Shown in pieces: positions 22,708 through 32,273 of a stretch of 50,712 nucleotides of DNA. The notes under the pieces were generated by a model that was given only the letters and a program-made list of their open reading frames with translations, ran no database searches and was not told the origin of the DNA. Made by a program: the position numbers and the translations under genes. The DNA comes from CAYFMS01 sp964462325. GTDB taxonomy: Bacteria; Patescibacteriota; Patescibacteriia; UBA9934. The first letter of the stretch is position 1, and the number at the start of each line of letters is the position of its first letter. The DNA is taken from positions 1 through 50,712 of the forward strand of contig CAYWYQ010000004.1 in the NCBI GenBank assembly GCA_964462325.1, read 5' to 3'.

Positions 22708-25284
22708 ATGAAAGAAATACTACATTGGCATCTTCTCTCGGGAAAGGATACGCTTGAAATAGTAGGTTCTCGTCGTACTGGACTGTCTTCTGATGAAATA
22801 GAGGGACAGAAAGAGAGGTATGGAATAAATACGCGAAGGAAGAAAAAACTTGTTCCTTGGTTTACGATTTTGTTCTATCAATTATCGGGCCCATTTATTC
22901 TCATTTTATTATTTGCAGCAGGAGTGAGTCTGTTCCTAGGCGAATTTTTAGATGTATTTGTGATCGGTGTAGCGATTCTTGTAAATACGGCACTTGGTTT
23001 TATCGAAGAATATAAGGCAGATAGATCTGTAGCGAAATTACAGGATTTCCTACCTAGGGAAGCAAGGGTAATACGAAATGGCGTTGTGACCGTGATTCCT
23101 TCTGAGGAAATCGTAGTTGGTGATGTTCTCTTATTGCGATCCGGGGATAATGTTACGGCTGATGCACGCATTTTAGAAGCACATGATTTTACTGTGGACG
23201 AATCGTCGCTGACAGGGGAATCTCGTCCGGTAGAAAAGCAGGAGTATCAATTAGAGAACGAGGTAAGTACATCGGATCAAATTAACATGGTATTTGCCGG
23301 TACGGTTATTGTAGGTGGTGAGGCACGTTCGGTTGTTGTTGCGGTTGGGATGGAAACACAAATTGGAAGGGTGACAACACTTGTTGAAGATGTGAAAGAG
23401 GAGAAAACTCCTTTGCAGAATCAATTAAAGGTACTCGCAAGATTTATAGGTGTTTCGGTCATATTGCTTGGAGTAGTAGTATTTACTACGGGGGTATTAA
23501 GAGGACGAGATGCACTCGAAATGCTGTACGTTTCTGTTGCGCTTGCCGTAGCTGCAGTGCCCGAAGGACTCATTGTTGCTTTAACCGTCATACTTGCGAT
23601 AAGCATGCAACGTATATTGAAACGAAAAGCATTGATGAGAAAGCTCGTTGCAACGGAAACACTTGGAAGTGTTTCGGTTATTTGTCTAGATAAAACAGGA
23701 ACCATTACGACCGGAAAGATGTCGGTTGCACAAATACGTTTGTTTGAAGGTATTGGAACGCAGGAAGAAATTGATCTTACGATTCGCAGCATTGTCCATG
23801 TAGATACGCGTACAAAAAATGGCGAGGTTGTGTACAGCGGATCTCCAACCGATACGGCATTATTTAAATCGATTGAATCCCGCATCACTTCAATTGATGC
23901 ACAGATTAGCCGCATAAGGGATCGACTCATTTTTGATTCAAATAATAAATTTGCGGCGAGCTTGGTTGAGAGCAATTCTGGGAATTATATGTATGTTATT
24001 GGAGCTCCAGACATACTCCTTGAAAAAGCAGATATGTCGGAGGAGGAAGAACAATGGGCAAGAAATACACTGCAAGAAATGACGCAAGACGGAATGAGAG
24101 TAGTGCTCGCATGTAAAAAAGAGGTACACAATGAAAAGAAATTATCAGTGACTGATGTTGGTGATTTAAGAATCATTGGTTTTATTGGTTTAGAAGATCC
24201 GATTCGTGAAGATGCTGCGAAGTCTATAATGAAGGCAAGATCTGCGGGCCTTTTACCGATCATGATTACAGGAGATCATCCGGAAACAGCGCGATTAATT
24301 GCAGAGGAAGTAGGATTGCTTGAAAAAGACAGTGCCATTGCAACAGGAAAAGAATTAGATACATGGGAAGATCATGAATTAGAGAGTCGGGTAGAGGATA
24401 TTTGTGTCTATGCACGTGTGATGCCACAGCATAAATTAGCAATTATTAAGGCGCTACATGCAAGGGGAAAGACGGTTGCAATGACGGGAGACGGAGTAAA
24501 TGATGCCCCAGCGATTAAAGCAGCGGATATTGGTATTGCATTTGGTTCGGGAACGGATGTCGCGAAAGAGACGGCTGATATGATTTTGCTGAAGAATGAT
24601 TTTAAGACCATTATTCACGCCATTCGCGAAGGAAGAATCGTCTTTGAAAATATAAGAAAAGTAGTTACCTATCTTCTTATTGATAGTTTTAGTGAAATTA
24701 TTATCGTGATGGGCGCACTCGCATTTAATACGCCTCTTCCAATTTTACCGGCACAAATTTTGTGGATTAATCTTGTGACAGATGGACTTCCAAGCCTAGC
24801 GTTAACATTCGAACCAGCAGAAGAAGGAGTGATGAAGGAAAAACCTCGTAAACGGAATGAGCCAATTATGAATGCCGAAATGAAAACACTCATTTTCTTT
24901 ATTGGTTTATTAACGGCGACGGTTATTTTAATCCTCTTTTTATGGATGCAGGGCCGTACGACAGATATTGATCATGTGCGAACATTTGTCTTCTTTATTC
25001 TTGGAATCGATTCATTGATCTATGTATTTGCAACAAGAAAATTTAGAAAAAGTATATTCAGATCTAATCCATTTGAAAATATCTGGCTTGTTTTTGCTGT
25101 CTTCATTGGACTTGGTATTCAGTTCTTGCCCTATCTTATTCCGGTACTACGAGAAGCATTCCGATTAACACCATTGAATCCTATAGAATGGCTTGTGATT
25201 TTTGTCATTGCGATTTCGCAACTTATACTCATTGAAATAGTGAAAGAGATCTATCATACGCGTTCAAACAAAAAATCACTCTAA
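22708..25284 (+). CDS. P-type Ca2+-transporting ATPase (type II)
   Basis: 858-aa cation pump. 'LTGES' (168-172), the phosphorylated Asp328 in 'CLDKTGTITTGKM', 'MTGDGVNDAPAIKAADIGIAFG' and ten-helix topology are intact. Ca2+-site residues of SERCA have counterparts: Glu in 'VAAVPEGL', Asn/Thr/Asp in 'WINLVTDGLPSLAL' and Glu in 'LIDSFSEIII', while the TM5 Asn appears replaced. This supports Ca2+ export with perhaps one ion per cycle, an inference. The N-terminal 'HWHLLSGKDTLEIVGSRRTGLSSDEI' is the usual cation-ATPase N-domain. Monocistronic with its own promoter. Confidence 0.92.
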   Translation: MKEILHWHLLSGKDTLEIVGSRRTGLSSDEIEGQKERYGINTRRKKKLVPWFTILFYQLSGPFILILLFAAGVSLFLGEFLDVFVIGVAILVNTALGFIEEYKADRSVAKLQDFLPREARVIRNGVVTVIPSEEIVVGDVLLLRSGDNVTADARILEAHDFTVDESSLTGESRPVEKQEYQLENEVSTSDQINMVFAGTVIVGGEARSVVVAVGMETQIGRVTTLVEDVKEEKTPLQNQLKVLARFIGVSVILLGVVVFTTGVLRGRDALEMLYVSVALAVAAVPEGLIVALTVILAISMQRILKRKALMRKLVATETLGSVSVICLDKTGTITTGKMSVAQIRLFEGIGTQEEIDLTIRSIVHVDTRTKNGEVVYSGSPTDTALFKSIESRITSIDAQISRIRDRLIFDSNNKFAASLVESNSGNYMYVIGAPDILLEKADMSEEEEQWARNTLQEMTQDGMRVVLACKKEVHNEKKLSVTDVGDLRIIGFIGLEDPIREDAAKSIMKARSAGLLPIMITGDHPETARLIAEEVGLLEKDSAIATGKELDTWEDHELESRVEDICVYARVMPQHKLAIIKALHARGKTVAMTGDGVNDAPAIKAADIGIAFGSGTDVAKETADMILLKNDFKTIIHAIREGRIVFENIRKVVTYLLIDSFSEIIIVMGALAFNTPLPILPAQILWINLVTDGLPSLALTFEPAEEGVMKEKPRKRNEPIMNAEMKTLIFFIGLLTATVILILFLWMQGRTTDIDHVRTFVFFILGIDSLIYVFATRKFRKSIFRSNPFENIWLVFAVFIGLGIQFLPYLIPVLREAFRLTPLNPIEWLVIFVIAISQLILIEIVKEIYHTRSNKKSL

Positions 25285-25293
25285 TGGTATAAT
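25285..25293 (+). promoter_or_regulatory. Extended -10 promoter of murD
   Basis: TGGTATAAT overlapping the end of the ATPase gene region, nine bases before the murD ATG at 25303. Confidence 0.6.
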
Positions 25294-25302
25294 GTCTTTA
25301 CT

Positions 25303-26760
25303 ATGGATTTTTCGAAAATAGAAAATTTTCAAGACGCGGTTGTAACGGTAATGGGTCTTGGACGATATAAACAGGGAAGTGGTCTTGGGGCGGCAAAATG
25401 GCTCATTCGTCACGGTTCACAAACAATTATCACCGATTTGAAAGATGAGGTAGAGCTAGAGGAGTCTATGAACCTTGTCATGGAATGGTATGAAAAATAT
25501 CGTGAACTACACCCAGATAGGAATATTTATCAGCCGATCTTTGTACTTGGTCAGCATAGGAAAGAGGATTTTGTTGATGTGGATTGTGTTGTTCAAAACC
25601 CTGGTGTGCCAAGCGAAAGCGAATTTATTCTCGAAGCAAAAAAACATAATGTCCCTATTGAATCTGACGTAAGTCTATTCTTCAGATTCTGTCCTTATCC
25701 TGTCATTGCGGTTACGGGCACAAAAGGGAAGACGACGACAACAAAATTAACAGGGGAGATTTTAAAACAGGTAGATGAACATGCAGTGATTGCAGGAAAT
25801 ATTAATGTGTCACCACTTGAAGCTCTTGATGATATCTTGGTACGTGGCGAGCCTACACAAATTGTACTCGAACTATCTTCTTGGATGCTGGAAAGTTTAC
25901 CAAATGCATTTCAAGAAATTGGTCATGGGCCAGAGGTGTCTATTCTCACGAATGTTTATCCTGATCATTTGAATCGATATCATTCATATGGTGATTATAT
26001 TCATTCGAAGGAGATTATTTTTGAATGGCAAAATGCAGATCAATACACCATTTTGAATTGGGATCATCCGACGGTACGAGATATGGAGGTTGAGGTGAAA
26101 GGAAGGCTTTTCTGGTGTTCGAGAACCTATCAAGAGCATGATGGGTGTTATGTGAAGGGGGATATAATTGTATTCCGGAATGGCGATAGAGAAGAAGAGA
26201 TTATTCAGCTTGATGAGGTTGCTTTGAAAGGGGAGCATAATGTTGAAAATATTCTTACAACTGTTTGTGCGGCAAGGTTAAGGAATATCCCCTTACCAGC
26301 TATTAAAAAGGTATTACAGGTATTTGAAGGAGTTGCAGATAGGCAAGAACTTGTGAGGGAAGTAGATGAAATTACCTATATTAATGATACAACGGCAACG
26401 AATCCAGATGCAGTTATCGCAGCATTAAAGCGCTTTGGTCCGGATGGAGATATTATTTTGATCGCAGGTGGTCAAGATAAGCAAATGGAATATGACCAAT
26501 TAGCCGAAGGGATAGTGAATACATGTAAGCATGTCATATTATTTGATGGAACAGCTTCAGATATTCTTGAAGAGAAGATTGCTGGCCGTGTTCCAATTGA
26601 GCTACATGTTTCTAGCATGCTTGATGCAGTAAAGAAGGCAAAAGAGGCAAGTGTAAGTGGAGACATCGTTCTCCTTTCTCCTGCCGCAGCGAGTTTTAAC
26701 ATGTTTCTCAATGAATTTGACCGCGGTGAACAGTTCCGTGAGTCGGTGAGGAATTTGTAA
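25303..26760 (+). CDS. murD: UDP-N-acetylmuramoyl-L-alanine--D-glutamate ligase
   Basis: 485-aa Mur ligase, slightly longer than usual (about 450). N-terminal Rossmann domain with 'VTVMGLGRYKQGSGLGAAKWL', ATP loop GTKGKTTT (139-146), 'LELSSWMLE', 'TNVYPDHLNRYHSYGDYIHSK', 'LKGEHNVEN' and the C-terminal 'YINDTTATNPDAVIAAL' and 'LIAGGQDK'. It adds D-Glu to UDP-MurNAc-L-Ala in the cytoplasm. It lies apart from mraY-ftsW-murG but starts an operon with the PH-like and FtsB-like genes, keeping wall synthesis linked with division. Confidence 0.95.
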   Translation: MDFSKIENFQDAVVTVMGLGRYKQGSGLGAAKWLIRHGSQTIITDLKDEVELEESMNLVMEWYEKYRELHPDRNIYQPIFVLGQHRKEDFVDVDCVVQNPGVPSESEFILEAKKHNVPIESDVSLFFRFCPYPVIAVTGTKGKTTTTKLTGEILKQVDEHAVIAGNINVSPLEALDDILVRGEPTQIVLELSSWMLESLPNAFQEIGHGPEVSILTNVYPDHLNRYHSYGDYIHSKEIIFEWQNADQYTILNWDHPTVRDMEVEVKGRLFWCSRTYQEHDGCYVKGDIIVFRNGDREEEIIQLDEVALKGEHNVENILTTVCAARLRNIPLPAIKKVLQVFEGVADRQELVREVDEITYINDTTATNPDAVIAALKRFGPDGDIILIAGGQDKQMEYDQLAEGIVNTCKHVILFDGTASDILEEKIAGRVPIELHVSSMLDAVKKAKEASVSGDIVLLSPAAASFNMFLNEFDRGEQFRESVRNL

Positions 26761-26761
26761 T

Positions 26762-27307
26762 ATGGCACGAAATGATCAAGTACAGCTCGATATAAATGAA
26801 GAGATTCTGGGCTTAATTAGACAGAGTCCAATTGCTTTGTTCCCGCGGCTATTGGTTGGGGGCATTTGGATGTTATTCCCGTTCTTTTTCCTCTTTCAAT
26901 TCATTGCTTCTGGCTTGATAGGGATGGTGCTCTTTGTTCTCGCACTTATTTCAGGTATTTGGTGCAGCTATTCTGCTTGGAAAAAGTGGTACGGATCCAC
27001 ATTGACTCTAACAGAGAAACGTATTATAGACGTGGATCAACAAACAATAAAATATCAGCAGATTTCTGAACTTACGTATGCAGAAATAGATGATGTTATA
27101 CTAGACAAAACAATGTTTATTGAAAAAATAACATCGTTAAAAACACTCACAATTACTTCCTTTAATCCAGAACAATTTGATATAGAGTTTCCAAGAGTAA
27201 CGAAGGCAGAACAAGTAAAATCGCTTATTCTAGATATTAAGTACATGAATACAAATGATGAACTCATGCATGGGAGGCATGCATCTCAAAAAGAGAACGA
27301 ATCATGA
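26762..27307 (+). CDS. Membrane protein with PH-like domain
   Basis: 181 aa. Two membrane helices ('LLVGGIWMLFPFFFLFQFIAS', 'IGMVLFVLALISGIWCSYSAW') are followed by 'GSTLTLTEKRIIDVDQQ...ISELTYAEIDDVILDK', the pattern of bacterial PH (DUF304/bPH) domains. Function unknown. It begins one base after murD and overlaps the FtsB-like gene by four bases, so it is part of the murD operon. Confidence 0.72.
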   Translation: MARNDQVQLDINEEILGLIRQSPIALFPRLLVGGIWMLFPFFFLFQFIASGLIGMVLFVLALISGIWCSYSAWKKWYGSTLTLTEKRIIDVDQQTIKYQQISELTYAEIDDVILDKTMFIEKITSLKTLTITSFNPEQFDIEFPRVTKAEQVKSLILDIKYMNTNDELMHGRHASQKENES

Positions 27308-27732
27308 ACAGAAAACGCTTGATCAATAGTCCAAAAAAACTTCGCATTATCATTCTTGTGAATGTTGTTTTATTATGTGTGCTCGCATTAGCATTTGGTA
27401 GGGAGTATATTGGCAATATACAAATTCAAAGAGAGATTGCAGCACTTGAACAAGAGAAGCTTGATTTAGAGTCTCTCCATCTTGAAACGGCGGCATTAAT
27501 TGGTGAATTATCAAGTGAATATTATTTGGAGAAGCAGGCAAGAGAGAAGCATGGCTTAGCAAAGGATGGCGAAACACTTATTTTAGTAAAGGATGATTTA
27601 GCACAACCGAGGACGGTGCATGAAGTTAATGGCGATCAAGATACGAATGTATCAAATCCTCTTAGATGGTTTTACTACTTTTTTTCCAGAGAACAATTTG
27701 ATGTATTGAATCAATATGCCGAGAATCAATAA
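27304..27732 (+). CDS. FtsB/DivIC-like septum formation protein
   Basis: 142 aa. A short basic cytoplasmic segment, one membrane helix (about 13-32) and a coiled coil ('IQREIAALEQEKLDLESLHLETAALIGELSSEYYLEKQAREKHGLAKDGETLILV') reproduce the FtsB/DivIC layout, including the conserved 'E-x-x-A-R-x-x-x-G-x-x-x-x-x-E' block. It probably forms the divisome bridge with FtsL/FtsQ-type partners, none of which is seen here. Overlaps both neighbours. Confidence 0.82.
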   Translation: MNRKRLINSPKKLRIIILVNVVLLCVLALAFGREYIGNIQIQREIAALEQEKLDLESLHLETAALIGELSSEYYLEKQAREKHGLAKDGETLILVKDDLAQPRTVHEVNGDQDTNVSNPLRWFYYFFSREQFDVLNQYAENQ

Positions 27733-28549
27733 ACTCTCGGTTACGTGTTTTTGGGACAGGTTTATGCAGGTGTGTATTGCAGGCCTCGCACTCCTTTTTT
27801 TATTTATTGGATTGCGCTCTTTGATCTTATCCTATGAGATCTATAAGGGTCCTATTGCAAGTATTGGTATACTTCTTCCTATTTCAACAGCAAGGATTGA
27901 AGGGATTCAACGCGTTTCCTACAGAAAGACAGTGCAAGTGGCAAAAATCTATGAACAAATTGGAGGTATAGATCCGTACAATCAAGCAAGATATTGGCTT
28001 GCATTCATGGCCTTATCAGGGCAATTGTCTAAAGAATTGGATATAAATATTACCGATGAGGAAATTGATGCATGGATAGAGAATGATGGCGGTGATCTTG
28101 CAGGGATTTCTGAAGGAGATACTAAAAAGTATATTGTGAAAACGTATCTTGAAATGGTTGCGATTACGCAAATATCAAAAGAGAAAGGACTGTATCAGGA
28201 TGAATCATGGTCAAGAATTATCGGCGTTGAGACCTTTGTAGAAATGGGGATTCACTTTGCAGATTTGGCGAGTCTATACTCTGAAATTCCATCTGCAAAT
28301 CAAGGTGGTTCTATTGGGATGGTGACTATTGATGATGCGCCTGATCTGTATATAACCCTATTCTCTTCAGAGGAGCCGTTTGTGATTTTGGAAGACAATA
28401 AGGCCTATTATCTTATTAAAATTCACGAAAGAGGATTTGATATTGATGATATTCAGTATATTAAGGTGAGCGAAATTGGTATATATAAAACAGGAATAGA
28501 GGGGATTATGCAGTCATATGCAAAACAATATCCCGTTTTATTCTATTAA
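27716..28549 (+). CDS. SurA/PpiC-like membrane-anchored chaperone, degenerate
   Basis: 277 aa. N-terminal membrane anchor (about 14-37) followed by a SurA-N-like helical region ('ARYWLAFMALSGQLSKELDINITDEEIDAWIEN') and a C-terminal part that tracks a parvulin fold ('FADLASLYSEIPSANQGGSIGMV...LYITLFSSEEPFVILEDNKAYYLIKIHERG'). Several parvulin catalytic residues are not apparent, so chaperone rather than isomerase activity is more likely. It overlaps the FtsB-like gene by 17 bases. Confidence 0.65.
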   Translation: MPRINKLSVTCFWDRFMQVCIAGLALLFLFIGLRSLILSYEIYKGPIASIGILLPISTARIEGIQRVSYRKTVQVAKIYEQIGGIDPYNQARYWLAFMALSGQLSKELDINITDEEIDAWIENDGGDLAGISEGDTKKYIVKTYLEMVAITQISKEKGLYQDESWSRIIGVETFVEMGIHFADLASLYSEIPSANQGGSIGMVTIDDAPDLYITLFSSEEPFVILEDNKAYYLIKIHERGFDIDDIQYIKVSEIGIYKTGIEGIMQSYAKQYPVLFY

Positions 28550-28630
28550 GTTTTTTGTACATCACACGGCATGTATGGGGAAGTTTTTCCCTTACTATAC
28601 CCTTGGTTCAAACTCGCCATAGAAGGCTAT

Positions 28631-28665
28631 GAAAAAATCCCAGTCTTTCGACTGAGATTATTTCA
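28631..28665. terminator. Hairpin terminator after the murD operon
   Basis: AAATC-CCAGTC-TTTC-GACTG-AGATTATTT, a stem with one internal mismatch flanked by A- and T-rich arms. The bases 28666-28800 contain TGGGTCAC direct repeats and GTTAG/CTAAC complementarity but no gene. Confidence 0.5.
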
Positions 28666-28800
28666 TGGGTCACGTTAGAGTTCTAGGTAATAGTTGCATT
28701 ATCACTGAAGTACGAAATAGAAACCTAATTCATTGATGCACGTGTTTAAACCTGAAACACTAACGTAATGGGTCACTATTTCTGTATTACAAACGTAGGA

Positions 28801-28899
28801 TTTTTCTTTTCAGGCTAGGAAAGACGAGGAGCAAGAGTAAGCCGTACTGAAAGGTACGGTGTCGAGCACCACAGTCATGACAACGCCTGAGAAGAAAAA
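28801..28899. repeat. GTAC-type long palindrome, copy 5 (reverse orientation)
   Basis: Arms TTTTTCTTTTCAGGC (28801-28815) and GCCTGAGAAGAAAAA (28885-28899) pair in 14 of 15 positions; apex CCGTAC-TGAAAG-GTACGG (28842-28859), the reverse complement of the CTTTCA apex loop. It lies 3' of tRNA-Thr. Confidence 0.65.
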
Positions 28900-28912
28900 G
28901 ACAAGTTTTAAA

Positions 28913-28988
28913 TGGAGCCACCTGGCGGATTTGAACCGCCGGCCTCTACTTTACGAAAGTATTGCTCTACCAACTGAGCTAAGGTGGC
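28913..28988 (-). tRNA. tRNA-Thr(CGU)
   Basis: 76 nt with encoded CCA on the minus strand. Acceptor GCCACCT / AGGTGGC, discriminator T, D-arm GCTC-AGTTGGTA-GAGC, anticodon loop TTCGTAA (anticodon CGT), T-arm GGCGG-TTCAAAT-CCGCC. Confidence 0.93.
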
Positions 28989-29001
28989 ATATCTGGGACA
29001 T

Positions 29002-29030
29002 ATTTAATCATTTTTACAAAAGATTTTCAA
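29002..29030 (-). promoter_or_regulatory. Promoter of tRNA-Thr
   Basis: On the minus strand TTGAAA (29030-29025), a 17-base spacer ending in TGA and TTAAAT (29007-29002). Confidence 0.5.
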
Positions 29031-29051
29031 GTTCTTTGACGTATATTCCTG

Positions 29052-29060
29052 TGGTATAAT
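29052..29060 (+). promoter_or_regulatory. Extended -10 promoter of ftsEX
   Basis: TGGTATAAT (hexamer 29055-29060) six bases before the ftsE ATG; a TTGACG lies upstream, but at a spacing (13) too short for a -35. Confidence 0.6.
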
Positions 29061-29066
29061 TTTGTT

Positions 29067-29750
29067 ATGATAAAGCTGAAGGGAGTTTCAAAAACATATA
29101 AGCCAAATATACATGCCCTTAAGCAAGTAACGATTAATATTGAACCGGGTGAGTTTGTTTCCGTCGTTGGGCAAAGTGGTTCAGGAAAAACGACATTTCT
29201 TAAAATGCTTTTTGCAGAAGAGTCACCTTCAAAGGGGAAGGTTGTAATAGGTGATTGGGATATTAGCCATATTAAATCAAGTGAAATCCCTGCTCTTAGG
29301 CGTCAGATTGGAATGGTCTTTCAAGATTTTAAACTTCTGCCTAGAAAAACAGTGTATGAAAATGTCGCATTTGCTTTAGAGGTTGCTGGGGAGTCTAATA
29401 GGCGCATACGCGAAATTGTGCCACAGGTGCTTAAAATAGTTGGATTAGCAGATAAAAAAGATCGATATCCACGGCAAATTTCAGGCGGGGAACAGCAGCG
29501 GGTTTCCATTGCTCGTTCCTTGGTTCATCGTCCAAAAATATTGATTGCAGATGAGCCAACGGGAAATCTGGATGCAATTCACTCTCACGATATTTTAGAG
29601 TTATTAAAACGTATCAATAAAATTGGAACAACGATCGTGCTTGTCACACATGACAGAGATGTGGTCAATGCTTTAAAAAGGAGGGTTATCACCCTTGAAG
29701 ATGGAAAAGTAGTTTCCGATGTTAAACATGGAAAATATTCACTCTCATGA
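29067..29750 (+). CDS. ftsE: Cell division ATP-binding protein FtsE
   Basis: 227-aa ABC ATPase that, with FtsX, couples division to peptidoglycan hydrolase activation. Walker A 'GQSGSGKTT', Q-loop 'VFQDFKLLP', signature 'ISGGEQQRVSIARSLVHRPKILIADEPTGNLD' and 'VLVTHDRDVV' are intact. Its stop overlaps the ftsX start. Length is typical. Confidence 0.96.
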   Translation: MIKLKGVSKTYKPNIHALKQVTINIEPGEFVSVVGQSGSGKTTFLKMLFAEESPSKGKVVIGDWDISHIKSSEIPALRRQIGMVFQDFKLLPRKTVYENVAFALEVAGESNRRIREIVPQVLKIVGLADKKDRYPRQISGGEQQRVSIARSLVHRPKILIADEPTGNLDAIHSHDILELLKRINKIGTTIVLVTHDRDVVNALKRRVITLEDGKVVSDVKHGKYSLS

Positions 29751-30658
29751 GACTTTTTACTTCAATTACTCGTGCTTTTAAATTCGCATTACAGAATTTT
29801 TTTAGAAATTTCTGGCTTTCTTTGGCTACGATAACCATCTTTTTGCTTACACTGGTTACAATCAATATGATCATTCTGGTAACCGTGATTGCAAATTCAT
29901 TGGTAAAGTCGGTAGAAGAACGTGTTGAGGTTACCTTTCATTTTACTCCCGAAACATCTCTCGATTTGGCACAATCGGCTCAAGAATACCTTCTTGGATT
30001 TGATCAAGTAAAAACAGTATATTTACGAACAGCAGACGAAAACTTGGATAAATTTAAAACTTCATTTGGTGATGATGATGTTATCCTGAGTTCTCTTGAT
30101 GAGGTTGGCGATAATCCATTTGGTCATTCTGTGATTATTTCTGCAGAATCCTCAAAAGATTTTCCCTTTATTATCGAAGCAATAGAAACGCCAGAATTTA
30201 CCGATTCTATTAAAGATAAGGATTATATTGACTCTGCGGAAACGATTGCGAAGATTGAACGTATTAGTGAGCAGGTAAAATGGGGAGGAATCGGATTGTC
30301 TGCCTTTTTTGTTATCGTAGCTGGGCTTATTATCTTCAATACCATTCGTGTTGCAATCTACGTACATAGAGACGAGATCGGTATTATGAAACTTGTGGGT
30401 GCAAATGATTGGTTTGTACGCTCACCGTTTATTATTGAGGCATTACTTTACAGTTTATTGGCGGTTGCGGTCGTGACAATTGTTATTTTACTTCTTTCAA
30501 ATGCAGTTCAAGCAGCGCCAGAGTGGTATTTTGATAGGAATACCATTCATTTTTTCACAGAAAATGCCATATTGGTCTTTGGGCTGCAGGCACTTGGACT
30601 TTCTTTCTTAAGTATTCTAACGACATCCATTGCCATGCATCGTTATTTAAAGGTGTAA
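29747..30658 (+). CDS. ftsX: Cell division permease FtsX
   Basis: 303 aa with four membrane helices and the large extracytoplasmic loop after helix 1 typical of FtsX. 'ALQNFFRNFWLSLATITIFLLTLVTINM' and 'VAIYVHRDEIGIMKLVGANDWFVRSPFIIEALLYSLL' are characteristic. It forms the FtsEX complex that signals to wall hydrolases. Overlaps ftsE by four bases. Confidence 0.95.
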   Translation: MRLFTSITRAFKFALQNFFRNFWLSLATITIFLLTLVTINMIILVTVIANSLVKSVEERVEVTFHFTPETSLDLAQSAQEYLLGFDQVKTVYLRTADENLDKFKTSFGDDDVILSSLDEVGDNPFGHSVIISAESSKDFPFIIEAIETPEFTDSIKDKDYIDSAETIAKIERISEQVKWGGIGLSAFFVIVAGLIIFNTIRVAIYVHRDEIGIMKLVGANDWFVRSPFIIEALLYSLLAVAVVTIVILLLSNAVQAAPEWYFDRNTIHFFTENAILVFGLQALGLSFLSILTTSIAMHRYLKV

Positions 30659-30662
30659 ATAT

Positions 30663-32144
30663 ATGAAGGAAAAATTTGGGCAATATGGTGTCTATCGTTT
30701 TTGGGAGATCTTTCCCGGTGTATTGGTTTGGATGACTATTCTATTAGCAGTAGCATCTTCGTTCTTCTTTCCTCTTGCGGCCATTATTTTTATCATCATT
30801 TTTGACTTATATTGGACATTGCGAGTACTCTATTTTTTAGTGCATGTCAGTGCATCTTATCGTCAATATAGAAAAACGATTCGAGTAAACTGGTACGAAA
30901 AGATACGTAAATTATCTGGTTGGAGAAGTGTGTATCACATTGTATTGTTACCAACATTCAAAGAAGATATTTCTATTTTACGGGAAGCGCTGGATGCGAT
31001 TGTGCGCGGAGCGTATGAGAATGACAGATTCATCGTCGTTCTTGGCGGTGAGGAAAAAGATAAGAAGAATTTTTTACGCTATGTTAAGCAGTTGAAAGAT
31101 GAGTATAAAGATGTCTTCTTACACTTAATGTTTACGGTACATCCGGCGGGGCTTGATGGTGAAATTCCGGGTAAGGGTTCAAATTTGAAGTGGATGGCGG
31201 GCAAGGTACGTCCTGTGGTCGATAAAATGAAAATTCCTTACAAAAATATCATCGTGTCAGCGTTTGATGTAGATACTATTGGTCATGACCAGTATTTTGC
31301 ACGCCTAACATATCTATTTAAAACGGTGAAAAATCCGTTAAGAACGAGCTATCAGCCACTAACACTTTTTTCGAATAATATTTGGTATGCATCTGCACCA
31401 GTTAGAGTTGCATCATTTGGAACAACATTTTGGCTTTTATCGGAATTAATTCGTAGTGAGCGCATGTGGACATTCTCATCACACTCAATGCCATGGCAAA
31501 TGTTGGTAGATGTTGGGTATCATGAACCGGATCTTGTATCAGAGGACTCACGAATTTTCATGCAAGGCTTCTTACATTATAAGGGGGATTATCGCGTGAC
31601 GCCTATGTTTATTCCAGTGCACATGGATGCGGTTACGGGCAGTGGTTTCATGGATAGCTTAAAGGCGCTTTATAAACAGCAACGTCGTTGGGCTTGGGGA
31701 GTAGAACATTTGCCATATATGTGGGGAAAGTTTAAAGAAAATACAGAGATACCATTTCGTCGTCGTTTTGCGTTTATGTTCAATCATGTGGAGGGAATGT
31801 ACACATGGGCGACGGCACCAATTTTGATTTTTGTTTTAGGATATTTACCATTCATGACGACAGGAGGCTCAACAAATATTCTTATTTCAAATTCACCATT
31901 TACACTTGAACGCATGATGCAAATAGCGACAATTGGTGTATTCGCAACTGGTTTTATGAGTTTCTTATTTTTACCAAAACGGCCAGAAGAAATTAGTAAG
32001 CGCAATTGGCTCATTATGTTATTGCAATGGGGATTGATGCCAGTGACATTTGTGCTTTTTGGAGCATTTCCGGCGATTGATGCTCAGACGAGATTTATGC
32101 TAGGGAAGTATTTGGGGTTTAATGTCACAAAAAAAACGCGGTAG
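30663..32144 (+). CDS. Membrane glycosyltransferase, family 2 (cellulose-synthase-like)
   Basis: 493 aa. Two N-terminal membrane helices, a cytoplasmic GT-A domain with 'LLPTFKEDISILREALDAI', 'GKGSNLKWMAGK', the metal-binding 'SAFDVDTI', 'SEDSRIFMQGF' and the processive 'YKQQRRWAWG' (QxxRW), then three C-terminal helices. This is the architecture of processive beta-glycan synthases, so it likely exports a polysaccharide; the sugar is unknown. Begins four bases after ftsX, probably the same operon. A glycan linked to division or surface is an inference. Confidence 0.85.
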   Translation: MKEKFGQYGVYRFWEIFPGVLVWMTILLAVASSFFFPLAAIIFIIIFDLYWTLRVLYFLVHVSASYRQYRKTIRVNWYEKIRKLSGWRSVYHIVLLPTFKEDISILREALDAIVRGAYENDRFIVVLGGEEKDKKNFLRYVKQLKDEYKDVFLHLMFTVHPAGLDGEIPGKGSNLKWMAGKVRPVVDKMKIPYKNIIVSAFDVDTIGHDQYFARLTYLFKTVKNPLRTSYQPLTLFSNNIWYASAPVRVASFGTTFWLLSELIRSERMWTFSSHSMPWQMLVDVGYHEPDLVSEDSRIFMQGFLHYKGDYRVTPMFIPVHMDAVTGSGFMDSLKALYKQQRRWAWGVEHLPYMWGKFKENTEIPFRRRFAFMFNHVEGMYTWATAPILIFVLGYLPFMTTGGSTNILISNSPFTLERMMQIATIGVFATGFMSFLFLPKRPEEISKRNWLIMLLQWGLMPVTFVLFGAFPAIDAQTRFMLGKYLGFNVTKKTR

Positions 32145-32147
32145 GGG

Positions 32148-32271
32148 GTCCGCTTATATACTGGCGTACTTTGTTTTCACATCTGTGCGCTTCGCTGCAC
32201 TGTACGTTCTAGTACACTTCCGCTCAGTGCTCGATGATTCAAACAAATTACATCCAGTCTATTGCGCGGAC
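32148..32271. repeat. GTAC-type long palindrome, copy 6
   Basis: Starts four bases after the glycosyltransferase stop. Arms GTCCGCTTATATACTGG (32148-32164) and CCAGTCTATTGCGCGGAC (32254-32271) pair with one gap; apex TGTAC-GTTCTA-GTACA (about 32201-32216). Confidence 0.65.
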
Positions 32272-32273
32272 TT

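Noticed and set aside
28859..29059. 66-aa frame with 'HLADLNRRPLLYESIALPTEL'
   Set aside because: It is the antisense reading of tRNA-Thr, a common false protein.
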